Below are positions 11,888 to 20,869 of a stretch of 64,000 bases of DNA, piece by piece. Position numbers and translations under genes: made by a program. The notes beneath the pieces are model-generated. The model searched no databases. It was not told the origin of the DNA and worked only from the letters and a program-made list of their open reading frames with translations. The stretch spans positions 1 through 64,000 of the forward strand of contig ML976692.1 of assembly GCA_010015655.1 (NCBI GenBank), written 5' to 3'. Numbering within the stretch: the first letter of the stretch is position 1; each line of letters opens with the position of its first letter. The stretch comes from Bimuria novae-zelandiae CBS 107.79 (taxonomy: Eukaryota; Ascomycota; Dothideomycetes; Pleosporales; Didymosphaeriaceae).

Positions 11888-12540
11888 TGGTATGCACGGA
11901 CACTATCAAAGTGGGGACAAGGGATGCATGTGGGTTCGCCGCAGACGGCTTGGTTGCGGCGGTTGCACCCTATCGGCACCGACAAGGCACGTCAGAGCCA
12001 GGCAATGGCGATAGGGACCAGCAGAATGAGAGGCCTTGCGCCCTGGGAGAGCAGAGAATGGTGTTGAACGCTGAGTGAGCGTCGAATGTGCGTCTGCGAT
12101 CCTGGTTGCGGATGCGAAAGTTTAACTGAGCTGGCGGAGAGGCTGACCGGCAGTATGTCGGAAGGAGCAACGATCTTCCGACACAAGCAGGCGCGACCCG
12201 GGTGTCTTGGCACACGTGATGTCATCGCGGTTGCCGTCCCAACCATAGCGAGTAAACAAGGCGTATTTAACGTGCTGCATCGAGCCTTCCATCTGAGCAT
12301 CACAATACCTCCCTCACATCCTCTCTCCACACCCGCTAGCTCGCATCATCTCTCCGAACCGCTCAATATACCTTCAAATCAATACTTCAAAGCATCGATT
12401 ACAACCCATTGTCTAATACTAATCATTTTTGTTCTTCATCAGCAAAAAACCACAGGAAAACTACAGGTACGATGGCTCACGTGCCCCACGAGTTGCTTGC
12501 ATGTACTAACGCTGCACATACAGCACGAGAGCTTGCAGTC
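11888..12540. promoter_or_regulatory. Divergent promoter of Kelch/BTB and CDC20 genes
   Basis: The gap holds both promoters and 5' UTRs. CACGTGATGTCATC at 12213-12226 combines an E-box (CACGTG) with an overlapping CRE/ATF-like core (TGATGTCAT), a plausible bHLH or bZIP binding site. A TATA-like AGGCGTATTTAA follows at about 12259. Assignment rests on motif shape only. Confidence 0.4.
12467..12523 (+). other. 5' UTR intron of CDC20
   Basis: A 57-nt intron runs from GTACGA to CATACAG with a perfect TACTAAC branch site 12 nt before the acceptor. It removes an ATG at 12472 that is in frame with the main start, so splicing sets translation to begin at 12541. Confidence 0.75.
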
Positions 12541-14319
12541 ATGGCCAGCACAGCAGTTTTGACCCCGGTCAAGAGCCGCTCATCAGTCTTCTCCACCCGC
12601 GCCGCCGGCGGCCGGATGCCATTGACGCCCTCTCCTCGCACACCCCGCAATGTGGCTCCCGATGTGCAGGCGCAGGAGTCTATCCATGGCGGTAACTTCA
12701 TGGCCCGCATCCAACGATCCGTCACCAAGACCACCCGAGACTCACCCAAGTCCAACATTGCCCGCAACTCGCCGCGGCGGCTAGAGCTCGGTGTGTCGGA
12801 GTGGACGTTGACGGGAACGGGTACCACCACATCAACCAAGACGCCTGCCAGGTCAAAGAAGGATGGCGCTCTTCGATCACGACCCACCAAGACGAGGATC
12901 GCATATAACGCCGCCGACCGATTCATTCCCAACCGGACGGCGAGCGAGGCTACCCGTAGTGTCGGTGCAGCCAAGATCGACCTCGACCAGCGACCAAAGT
13001 CTAGCTCAACTGGTGAAGGCTCAGCGGTACTGGCCAACGCTGCGAGCGCGTTCGACTTGAGTGGTCGTGCGTCTAATGAGGAGCCTTCTCTTTCCCTAGA
13101 GGGCCTCACTCTTGAAGATGACGAAGACGACCACAAGAAGCCTGCCTCCGACGCAGCAGCATATCAATCATCGATTGCTTCTGCATGTGGTATCAATACC
13201 AACACCCGCATCCTCGCTTTCAAGCCTGCGCCTCCGGAGTCGTCAAAGCCCATCGACCTGCGCTCGCAGTACAACCGCCCTCTCAAGCACGTCAGCAGTG
13301 TCAGCGCCCAGGCTCGCCGTCGCATTCCCTCGGCACCTGAGCGTGTCCTTGATGCACCCGGTCTGGTTGATGACTACTACCTCAATCTCCTTGACTGGTC
13401 CTCCGGAAACCAGGTCGCCATTGGCCTCGAGCGCTCAGTCTACATCTGGTCCGCTGACTCTGGCTCTGTCGCTTCCCTCCTCGAGTGCCCCACTGACACA
13501 TACGTCTCCTCGGTCAAGTGGTCTGGTGACGGTGCCTATGTTGGTGTCGGTCTCGGCACTGGCGAGGTGCAGATCTGGGACGTCGAGGAGGGCACCAAGC
13601 TCCGTAGCATGTTCGGTCATGAGACTCGCGTTGGTGTCATGGGATGGAACAAGCACATCCTGTCCACCGGTGCTCGGTCCGGACTCGTCTACAACCACGA
13701 CGTTCGCGTCGCCCAGCACAAGGTCGCCGAGCTCGTCTCACACACCGGCGAAGTCTGCGGTCTCGAATGGCGCGCCGACGGAGCCCAGCTCGCCACTGGC
13801 GCTAACGACAACCTGGTCTCAATCTGGGATGCGCGCTCTCTTGCTGCTCCCAAATTTACCAAGACCAACCACCGTGCTGCTGTCAAAGCTATCTCATGGT
13901 GCCCCTGGCAATCCAACCTCCTCGCTACTGGTGGTGGCTCCAACGACCGACAGATCAACTTCTGGAACACCACCACGGGAGCCCGGATCAACAACATCTC
14001 CACCGACTCTCAGGTTACGAGCCTGCGATGGAGCACCCACTACAAGGAGATCGTGAGCACTGGCGGTTTCCCGGATAATTCTCTCAGCATCTGGAGCTAC
14101 CCATCTGGTGTGAAGAACATGGAGGTGCCCGCTCACGAGTCCCGTGTCCTGCATAGCTGCCTCAGCCCTGATGGCCAGATGCTCGCTACCGCCGCTGCCG
14201 ACGAGTCTCTCAAGTTCTGGAAGATTTTCGAGAAGAAGCCCGGCCAGCCATCTATCGCCGCTGCCGGTGCTGCATCCATGAAGACTGCTAGCACTGTCAA
14301 GTCAGCGACGATCCGCTAA
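12541..14319 (+). CDS. CDC20: CDC20-type activator of the anaphase-promoting complex
   Basis: This single coding exon of 592 residues binds APC/C and recruits mitotic substrates such as securin and cyclin B. The disordered N terminus carries the C-box (DRFIP, residues 126-130), which docks on the complex. A KILxFK-like motif follows (RILAFKPAPP). The CDC20 signature SAPERVLDAPGLVDDYYLNL opens a seven-blade WD40 propeller (about 270-570), with blades ending in VYIW, VQIWD, VSIWD, INFW, LSIW and LKFW. The protein ends in the Ile-Arg tail (ATIR) that inserts into the APC/C Cdc27 subunit. RxIPSAPERVLDAP favours CDC20 over Cdh1/Fizzy-related. I place the start at 12541 because the ATG at 12472 lies inside a well-formed intron. 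It should be cell-cycle regulated. Confidence 0.95.
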   Translation: MASTAVLTPVKSRSSVFSTRAAGGRMPLTPSPRTPRNVAPDVQAQESIHGGNFMARIQRSVTKTTRDSPKSNIARNSPRRLELGVSEWTLTGTGTTTSTKTPARSKKDGALRSRPTKTRIAYNAADRFIPNRTASEATRSVGAAKIDLDQRPKSSSTGEGSAVLANAASAFDLSGRASNEEPSLSLEGLTLEDDEDDHKKPASDAAAYQSSIASACGINTNTRILAFKPAPPESSKPIDLRSQYNRPLKHVSSVSAQARRRIPSAPERVLDAPGLVDDYYLNLLDWSSGNQVAIGLERSVYIWSADSGSVASLLECPTDTYVSSVKWSGDGAYVGVGLGTGEVQIWDVEEGTKLRSMFGHETRVGVMGWNKHILSTGARSGLVYNHDVRVAQHKVAELVSHTGEVCGLEWRADGAQLATGANDNLVSIWDARSLAAPKFTKTNHRAAVKAISWCPWQSNLLATGGGSNDRQINFWNTTTGARINNISTDSQVTSLRWSTHYKEIVSTGGFPDNSLSIWSYPSGVKNMEVPAHESRVLHSCLSPDGQMLATAAADESLKFWKIFEKKPGQPSIAAAGAASMKTASTVKSATIR

Positions 14320-14939
14320 GCTACTGCCGGGGCTATGTACAGGGAAGGAGGAGTGTTCGAAGAATGGAGCAGTGGCTCACAACAATTGTCATGTCCCGTA
14401 GTCATTCGACATTAATGCGGATATCTAACGAACGGCTTGCGCAACGGAGCCTATCCACCCGACTCTACGCACAACGGTAAGTTGGTAAGTATCATATCTC
14501 GTTTGGGTATGTGACGCGGATCCTATCTACAGGAACCTCCACATCTACCCTCGGAAACGGGCTCTCGACTGGGTCACGAACTTCATCTGTCAATTGTTAT
14601 CGAAGGCGTCTCGGAAGCATCTTGCATTGGTGGTGTTGGTGGAGTCTTTCGAGCGTCTCTGGCGGATCTGGGTTCACGATGTTACGCATTTTGGCTAGGT
14701 CGAGGCCATTTGGAAAGCATGGGTTTTCGAGGTGCTTTGGATTTCGAACGTGTTCGGCTGGATACGTCTGCGTTGAGAAAATGAAAACGTTCAAACGAAA
14801 TGTTGTGTTCCCTATTGAGTGTGTGTGTCGTGGTGACTTGACCGTGTTCCCTGCTAACGGGTACCCCACAGGGCCCAACAACAATTCAACAACTCTGTTC
14901 CCTGCTGTCTATCTGCGAATTTCGTGCATGCAAGGCCTA
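14320..14939. other. Intergenic, convergent 3' ends
   Basis: It separates the 3' end of CDC20 from the 3' end of the minus-strand transcription factor gene. Frames on both strands (153 codons + and 95 codons -) show no domain or splice support. I see no gene here. Confidence 0.6.
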
Positions 14940-16857
14940 TCACCCAACCATACTCGCCGCCAACAAAATTAAGCCCCCGAATCCATCCATACCCGCACAC
15001 CATTCTGCCCAATTCTGCGCGCTCGTCCGCGCATCCGGCTGCAGCTCGAACTCTCCGTACCCGCAAATGAGATCGTTCTCATCGAGACGTACAAGCGCAC
15101 CGTCTTTGGTAAGCCCGAAGGAACTGCGCTGTTCCGGTTGTTTATCGTACTCGGATTTCCTGGGTGAGTTAGCATGGGAGGGCAGAGGTGATGTAAAGTG
15201 GGAGGAAATAAGGAAGGGAAAAAGAGACACACCATGCCAGTTCGTCGGGGGCTTCCCAGAGGGACTTTTTGGACGGGAGAGGGGCGAGTAGGAGGGTAGA
15301 GTAGAGGGAGCACGTGGCGCCTAGGTCGAAGTAGACGATTAGGTTTATGATGCGGAAGACGATGCTGAGGCTGGATGAAGTGTCAGGATTTATGTCGTCG
15401 AAGGAAAGAAGGACGTGCGTGAGAGAAGAAGGAGGGGGTGTAAGCGGGAGGTATACCGTCGCCTCGATTCCGTATAGAGCCAGTCGAGCCAGCAGGTGTG
15501 CGCTAGTGGCGCATAACTCGTGTCTGCGATGACGAGCTGTGTCGCCACAGCCTGTTTGTAAATTAGAGATAGAACCACGGCGTAATGGATGTGTAAGAAC
15601 ATACCGTCATTGTCGCAAGCAAGAGCGCGTCGGAGTTGTTATACTCCGTCTCCCCTTCGCTCACACGGTAGAGCGTGTATATAGACAGCGCGTGCATTGA
15701 TGCAAGCAGCTCCCACTTGTTGAAGCTACTAACCTAATTCCGTATAAATTTAGCAATCACTCTTTTCAAGACCGGTTGGGTAATGTACCTCAGCGATCAT
15801 CCGGTCACATTCTAAGCGGACGTTCTTCCAAAACAGCTTCTTGCTACCTTGGACCTCGCGACTGATCATTTGCATTAAGCTTATACAATTATTCAAGGGC
15901 TCCATGTCGTTATTGCCGAAGTCCGGCGATACGAGATGAGGATGGATGTAAGGCGGAAGGGTGTTGTCGCGGAGTATCATCTGGGGGTAGGATTTCAGCG
16001 TGTGGAGGATTAGCGTGACGGCTCGGGCGGGTCCAGCTCTGGGTTTGGATCTCAGTATGAGGGAGTGACGGACGTCTGTTGGGGTTGGAGGAATAGAAAG
16101 AGTGGTGGCGGATGAGGGAGCGAAGTTGGGTATGTAGATCGTTGGAGATGTGGGTGGTGTCGTATGGCGGACGAGAGATACTTGGGAGTCCGCGATCGAA
16201 GCGACGGTTCCCATTTCTTCATCATTCAATGGACCATCCATGAGTAATGAAAAATCGATGTCAGGGTCCTCCCAGTTGAAGTTGTCCACATCCAAGTCTG
16301 GCGTGATAAACGTTGCGTCGAGGGCAGTGCCATCATAGCCTTCACTGTCGACGGATGCAATGAGATTCGAAAGGTCTGTGGTCAATGATGGAGAGTTTGG
16401 AGTCTTTTCTGTTCTTTTACGTGGAGGTGCTGGGTACTGGCATTCGATGGTCCGGGCTGAGCCTGATCGCAGAAGTACAAGTCAGCTGAGACAGTTACGC
16501 TTCTGACAACCCTATTCCTCTCATTCACTTCGTCATGGGAAACTCAAGAAACAACCCCAAGATGTAGCTATTGCGTATTGGGACATCACATACATCTTGA
16601 GCACTCGGGCCGCCTGTTATCACAACGCGCCTTCCCCTTTGCACAAGCGATGCAAGAACGCGGGCGGGCTGTGCTCCCCAGTCTTCGGGATCTGCAATAG
16701 TATCCATGGCGCTTCAAGGTTGATTCTGATACCGCACATCAGTTCTTAACGGCCCTCCACCAAGAATTCTGGGCAATTGCTTACGCTTGTCAAAGGGCTT
16801 GTTGCACAATGAGCACCGAAGGACCAAAGGAAAATTTGTAATTTCAAAATGTTCCAT
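14940..16857 (-). CDS. Fungal transcription factor with C2HC and Zn2Cys6 zinc domains
   Basis: Seven exons join in phase: 16857-16785, 16725-16594, 16462-15789, 15733-15605, 15551-15457, 15370-15233 and 15159-14940, giving 486 residues. The first two short exons and the spliced third restore two DNA-binding modules that no single frame shows. One is a C2HC finger (Cys15, Cys18, His31, Cys35; motif CSLCNKPF...LKRHGYYC). The other, directly after it, is a perfect Zn(II)2Cys6 cluster (Cys49, 52, 59, 66, 69, 76; spacing 2-6-6-2-6), with the fifth cysteine codon split by an intron. A basic PPRKR stretch follows. The C-terminal two thirds are helical and resemble fungal-specific regulatory domains (SYPQMILR...PPYIHPHL). 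It acts in the nucleus as a presumed pathway regulator. Its 5' end faces the SDR gene, a common arrangement for a local regulator. Confidence 0.88.
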
Positions 16858-17406
16858 TCTACAGTGTTTTACGGGGTTCTCAAAGATATTTCGAATCGAA
16901 GTCCGAGGAGAACAATGATGTAGAGGCCGAAGGCAACGAAGATGGCGTGGGAGGGGCTTTTGTCAGCACACTATACGCCATCTGGTCTAGCGTCGGGTGG
17001 TACATTTTGAAGAAGCCGGAACACTCCCAAATTCAGGAACATCTACATCGTCACATCTCATCCGCTGTTGGGGGGCTTTGATAGCAGCACAGGCACGTAG
17101 AACTGCATAATGAAACACCCGGCGAATCAACTGAATGCACAGCGCATACCCCCAGATTTCTAAGCCGCGGATCCACCGACTTTTGTCAGAACGCCATACT
17201 GTAACTGATTCTAGGAGCGAGAGTTGTCCCGGCCTCAGGCCTACACGTAACACCCCTCCCTGCAAAATGTTTTCTTCTACATAATGTTCTTCCCATCTTG
17301 GCAGCTACCAATACGAAGTATATAAGCGAGCAGCACCTACTGCAGACATTCCATCAACCCGACATTCATCTCCAACATCTATCCAAGCGCCAGGTAATCA
17401 CTCGCA
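16858..17406. promoter_or_regulatory. Divergent promoter between transcription factor and SDR genes
   Basis: About 550 bp lie between the two start codons. TATATAAGCG at about 17319 is a good TATA box for the SDR gene, 88 bp before its ATG. A minus-strand frame at 16987-17265 has no recognisable feature. No zinc-cluster operator (inverted CGG triplets) stood out clearly. Confidence 0.45.
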
Positions 17407-18390
17407 ATGTCGTCTCCCTTCCCCTCCCCAACGAAGAAGTGGCACTCGACTGCCTATCCTTCCATCTCTCCCACTCGACCCGAACTCTCACAGAAGGGCA
17501 AGACCGTTCTCATCACCGGTGGCGGGACTGGTATCGGCGCCGCGACAGCTCACTCTTTCGCCCAGGCTGGCGCCTCCCGGATCGCACTTCTCGGTCGGCG
17601 CACGCAGCCTCTCGAAGACACCAAGGCTTCGATCCAGAAACAGTACCCCGACGTTGAAGTCTTCATAGCCTCGGTCGATGTCACGAAGACGGAGCAAGTT
17701 AACGCCGCCTTTGAGTCCTTCGCACCCCTCTCCTCCGGAAAGAAGATCGACGTTGTAGTCAGCAACGCCGCCGTGACCGGTCCCTTTAGCGGCTTCCTTG
17801 AAGTGACCGATGAGGAGTACTTGGATGGCGTCATGACGAATATCACGATGGCTTGGAATGTAGCGCGTGCGTTTATTCCCCGTGCTGCGCCCGATGCTAC
17901 GGCCATCGATGTCAGTTCGAATGCGGCGCATGTGAACTATGCCGACGCATTTGCGTCGTACACCGTGGGGAAGTGGGCCAACGTCCGCCTTTGGCAGATC
18001 GTGCAATTCAACAATCCTGGATTCGCGGTATACTCGACCCAGCCTGGCGTGGTCGATACGGACATGAACAGAAGGGTCGGAGGAGTCAAGGCTATGGGGT
18101 ATGAGGATCATGGTAAGTCTATACAACTGTTCCAATCGTGCTATGGGAACTAGACTGACTTGATAATAGTCTCCCTCCCTGCAGACTTCAATGTGTGGCT
18201 CGCTAGCCCTGAAGCTCGCTTTCTCAAGGGCAAGTTCTTGTGGACGAGCTGGGACGTCGACGAGCTCAAAGCGCAAGCTAAAGAGATCGAAGAGACGCGC
18301 AGATTTAGAGTGGAGATGGTAGGGTATCCGTTTGGCGCGGCTAGTGATGTGCTTGCTCTCCCTGAAGACTCTCCGTGGAAGAGCAAATAG
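17407..18390 (+). CDS. Short-chain dehydrogenase/reductase (classical SDR)
   Basis: Two exons (17407-18112 and 18170-18390, 57-nt intron) give 308 residues. The Rossmann-fold nucleotide site is TGGGTGIG at residues 37-44, the structural NAAV motif is at 120-123, and the catalytic set is Ser170/171, Tyr185 and Lys189 (YTVGK). The Arg-rich end of the second strand (GRR) suggests NADP(H). These enzymes oxidise or reduce alcohol/ketone groups; the substrate cannot be told from sequence. There is no signal peptide. The gene lies downstream of the divergent zinc-cluster factor and upstream of a GMC oxidoreductase, a setting that would fit a small oxidative pathway. A long open frame on the opposite strand is a codon-bias shadow. 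Confidence 0.92.
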
Positions 18391-19044
18391 GAGGTAGGAA
18401 GCACAAGTATCGAACGCTTTGCCACCATCGGTCGTTGTATTACCTGGCCTGGAGCAAAACAAGCTCTTTGGTCCGGTGCGCCTATCCTTGATCTGATAGT
18501 TTTCACGTAATGAAACTATTCGCACTCGTGAGCCTCTCTTGTATGCAGCTATGTCACCGGCTCTTGCATCCCCGTGTGAGTCCGATATCGACAACCGAAT
18601 GCAATCTCATTAGCTTGACGCTCACCAATAGACAAGCGGGGTACAGTCTTTTCTCCTGAACCGGTTAGTATCCTTCTCCGGAAGGACCCCACATCCCCAC
18701 CTCCCGGTGAACGATTAAACCTAACCTATCTGTAGTGCTCAACCGCCGAAATGCAATCTAATCTCCAATCTCCAAGCTTTTCGCAATGACCTGTTTAGAC
18801 TGGCGACCATCTTACATCCTTGCTTTCGTCCCTGGTTCAGCTGACATCCATCCATTGATACGGCGTTCACTTCGTGCGCATACACGATACGCGCGTAAGA
18901 ATCATTCTGAGGCCTGAGACCTAGAATATTTGAACAACAAATCACTCCGCTCGCAAGAACAAACTTTGAAGTCGTTTCAATCAATCCATAAGCATCACTT
19001 TTTTTCTCACTAAACCCGCCGCCTGCCCTCACGCTAGTTTGACC
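18391..19044. other. Intergenic between SDR and GMC genes
   Basis: About 650 bp holding the SDR 3' UTR and the GMC promoter. No gene is evident; the minus-strand frame at 18739-19032 has no domain character. Confidence 0.6.
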
Positions 19045-20728
19045 ATGGCCACTACGCAGGAGTTTGACTACATCATTGTAGGCGGAGGCACCGCAGGCAC
19101 ACCCATCGCCTCCCGTCTCTCACAATACCTACCCGACAAGAAGATTCTGCTCCTGGAAGCAGGGCCAAATGAAGTCTTGCATCCCAACGTCACCAACCCC
19201 TCCAAAGGCTTCGACCTCCTATCCGATGGCTTAATGGTCAATTATGGTACTGCTCCACAGAAGCACTGCAATGACCGTAACATTGTAAATCTGGAAGGCC
19301 GCATGCTTTCCGGTCCTCGGGCAGTAACGTTGGCGTCTGGATGCGCGCTTCATCCACGGACTACGCCCTCATTGCTGAAAGAGCTGGACACTCACGATTT
19401 GCATTCAAGAATATGATCAAATATTTCAAAAGGACCGAGACGTGGTTTGACAAGGGTGCTGATCCGGAGTATCATGGCTTCGATGGACCGTTCCATACGG
19501 TGGGAGGCAGGGAGTATCCGCTCCGATCGATCATGAAGGAGACCGCGGAGGCCATAGGGTACAAATACAATCCAGATGCGACCAAAGGAGACCCCACGGG
19601 GTTGGTCGATTTGGTACAGTGCTTCAGGGCGACAAGCGAGTCAACAAGTGAAAGGCAGCACAATGCACGAGTCTATGATCTCTCCAAAGTCGAAGTACGC
19701 TGCAATGCACCAGTCGCAAAGATTCTTCTCGATGCCTCGAAGCGCGCAATAAGCGTACAACTTATCTCCGGCGAGCGCTTCTCCGCCAGAAATGAGATCA
19801 TTGTGAGCTGCGGCGCGCAGCGCACACCACAGCTCCTCATGCTCTCCGGCATCGGGCCCAAGGAGGAGCTGGGAAAGCACAACATCGACGCCCTCATCGA
19901 CGCCCCCTCCGTCGGAAAAACCTCGTCGACCACGCCTGCCTTACCCAATACTACCGCCTCAAAGACGCCTCCACCGGCTACGCCTCCACCGGCTACGCCT
20001 TCCCCTTCACCACCACCGCGCGGCCCGAATACGGTCACTGCTCCCCCTGGGAATTCAACCTCTTCGCACACATCCCCGCCTCGACGCTCGCGCCCATCCT
20101 CACCTTCGACGCCGAGCGACCCTTTCTAAACGAAGACGGTGCGCTGCACCCGCACTTATGCGACAAGAGATGCCACTACATGCTGCTCCCGTTCTACTTC
20201 CCCATCCTCGCCAACCGCGGGAAGTTCGTCCCTGACGTGCGCATCGGCGATGGGAAACACATTGCCATCACCGCTCTCAGCGCACTCCCGCTTTCCCGCG
20301 GGAGCGTTACGCTGCGCTCGGCTAATCCAGCTGATACGCCAGTGTGCGATCCAAACCTGCTGTCTACCGCATCTGACCGGTTTATTCTGCGCACGGCGAT
20401 GCGCACTTGCCTCAAGCTTGTGTCTACACCTCCTCTGTTGGACGTGCTAGAGGGCGAGAGTCCGCCTGAGGGGTATGCGGCGCTGAAGACGGAGAGCACC
20501 AATGAGCATATCGATGCGCGGGCGCGGGCGTTTGTGGAAACTATTGCGCATCCGATGGGGACGTGTGCGCTGGGGGACGTGCTGGATGAGGAGTTCAGAG
20601 TGAAAGGGGTGCAGGGGTTGAGAGTGTGCGATGCGAGTGTGTTCCCTGAGCCGCTGGGGGGCATGCCGAGTTGTACTGTTTATGCTCTGGCGGAGATGTG
20701 CGCCGATTTGGTTGCTGGGAGGGCGTGA
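19045..20728 (+). pseudogene. GMC (glucose-methanol-choline) oxidoreductase with two -1 frameshifts
   Basis: The segments together form a nearly complete, otherwise uninterrupted flavoprotein of about 560 residues. The N terminus has the FAD-binding GGGTAG (residues 13-18). Frame is lost at 19313-19316, inside the conserved GR-x-L-x-G-S-S motif, and resumes in the next frame as SNVGVWMRASS. It is lost again at 19916-19920 in a run of five A where six would restore the frame. The last segment carries HPMGTCALG and the C-terminal DASVFPEPLGGMPSCTVYALAE. Both defects are single-base losses, so total length is exactly two bases short of a whole number of codons. Either the gene is recently inactivated or the assembly has indel errors. 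In the final motif a Met stands where GMC enzymes usually have a catalytic His or Asn. Family members oxidise alcohols with FAD; substrate unknown. Confidence 0.85.
19967..19996 (+). repeat. Two tandem 15-bp copies inside the GMC gene
   Basis: GCCTCCACCGGCTAC occurs twice back to back, duplicating the pentapeptide ASTGY in the restored frame. It keeps frame and lies just after the second frameshift. Confidence 0.85.
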
Positions 20729-20869
20729 GGGCCTGGGCGAGAGTTAGCGTTTGTGATTGCTTATTCCACCGGGGGGCAACTCACGGACTTCAGTGTTATA
20801 GAGTTGATGCCGAAAATGACCGAATCATCGATATTATTTGTATTGTAATTATAGTCGTCCATCACGTAG

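Noticed and set aside
13112..14056. 314-codon plus-strand frame rich in Ser/Pro/Thr
   Set aside because: Out-of-frame shadow inside the CDC20 WD40 region.
16987..17265. 92-codon minus-strand frame in the TF/SDR promoter
   Set aside because: No domain, and it lies across the likely promoter of both genes.
17488..18594. 368-codon minus-strand frame
   Set aside because: It is antisense to the SDR gene, whose motifs and splice sites are clear; the frame is a codon-bias shadow with no domain.
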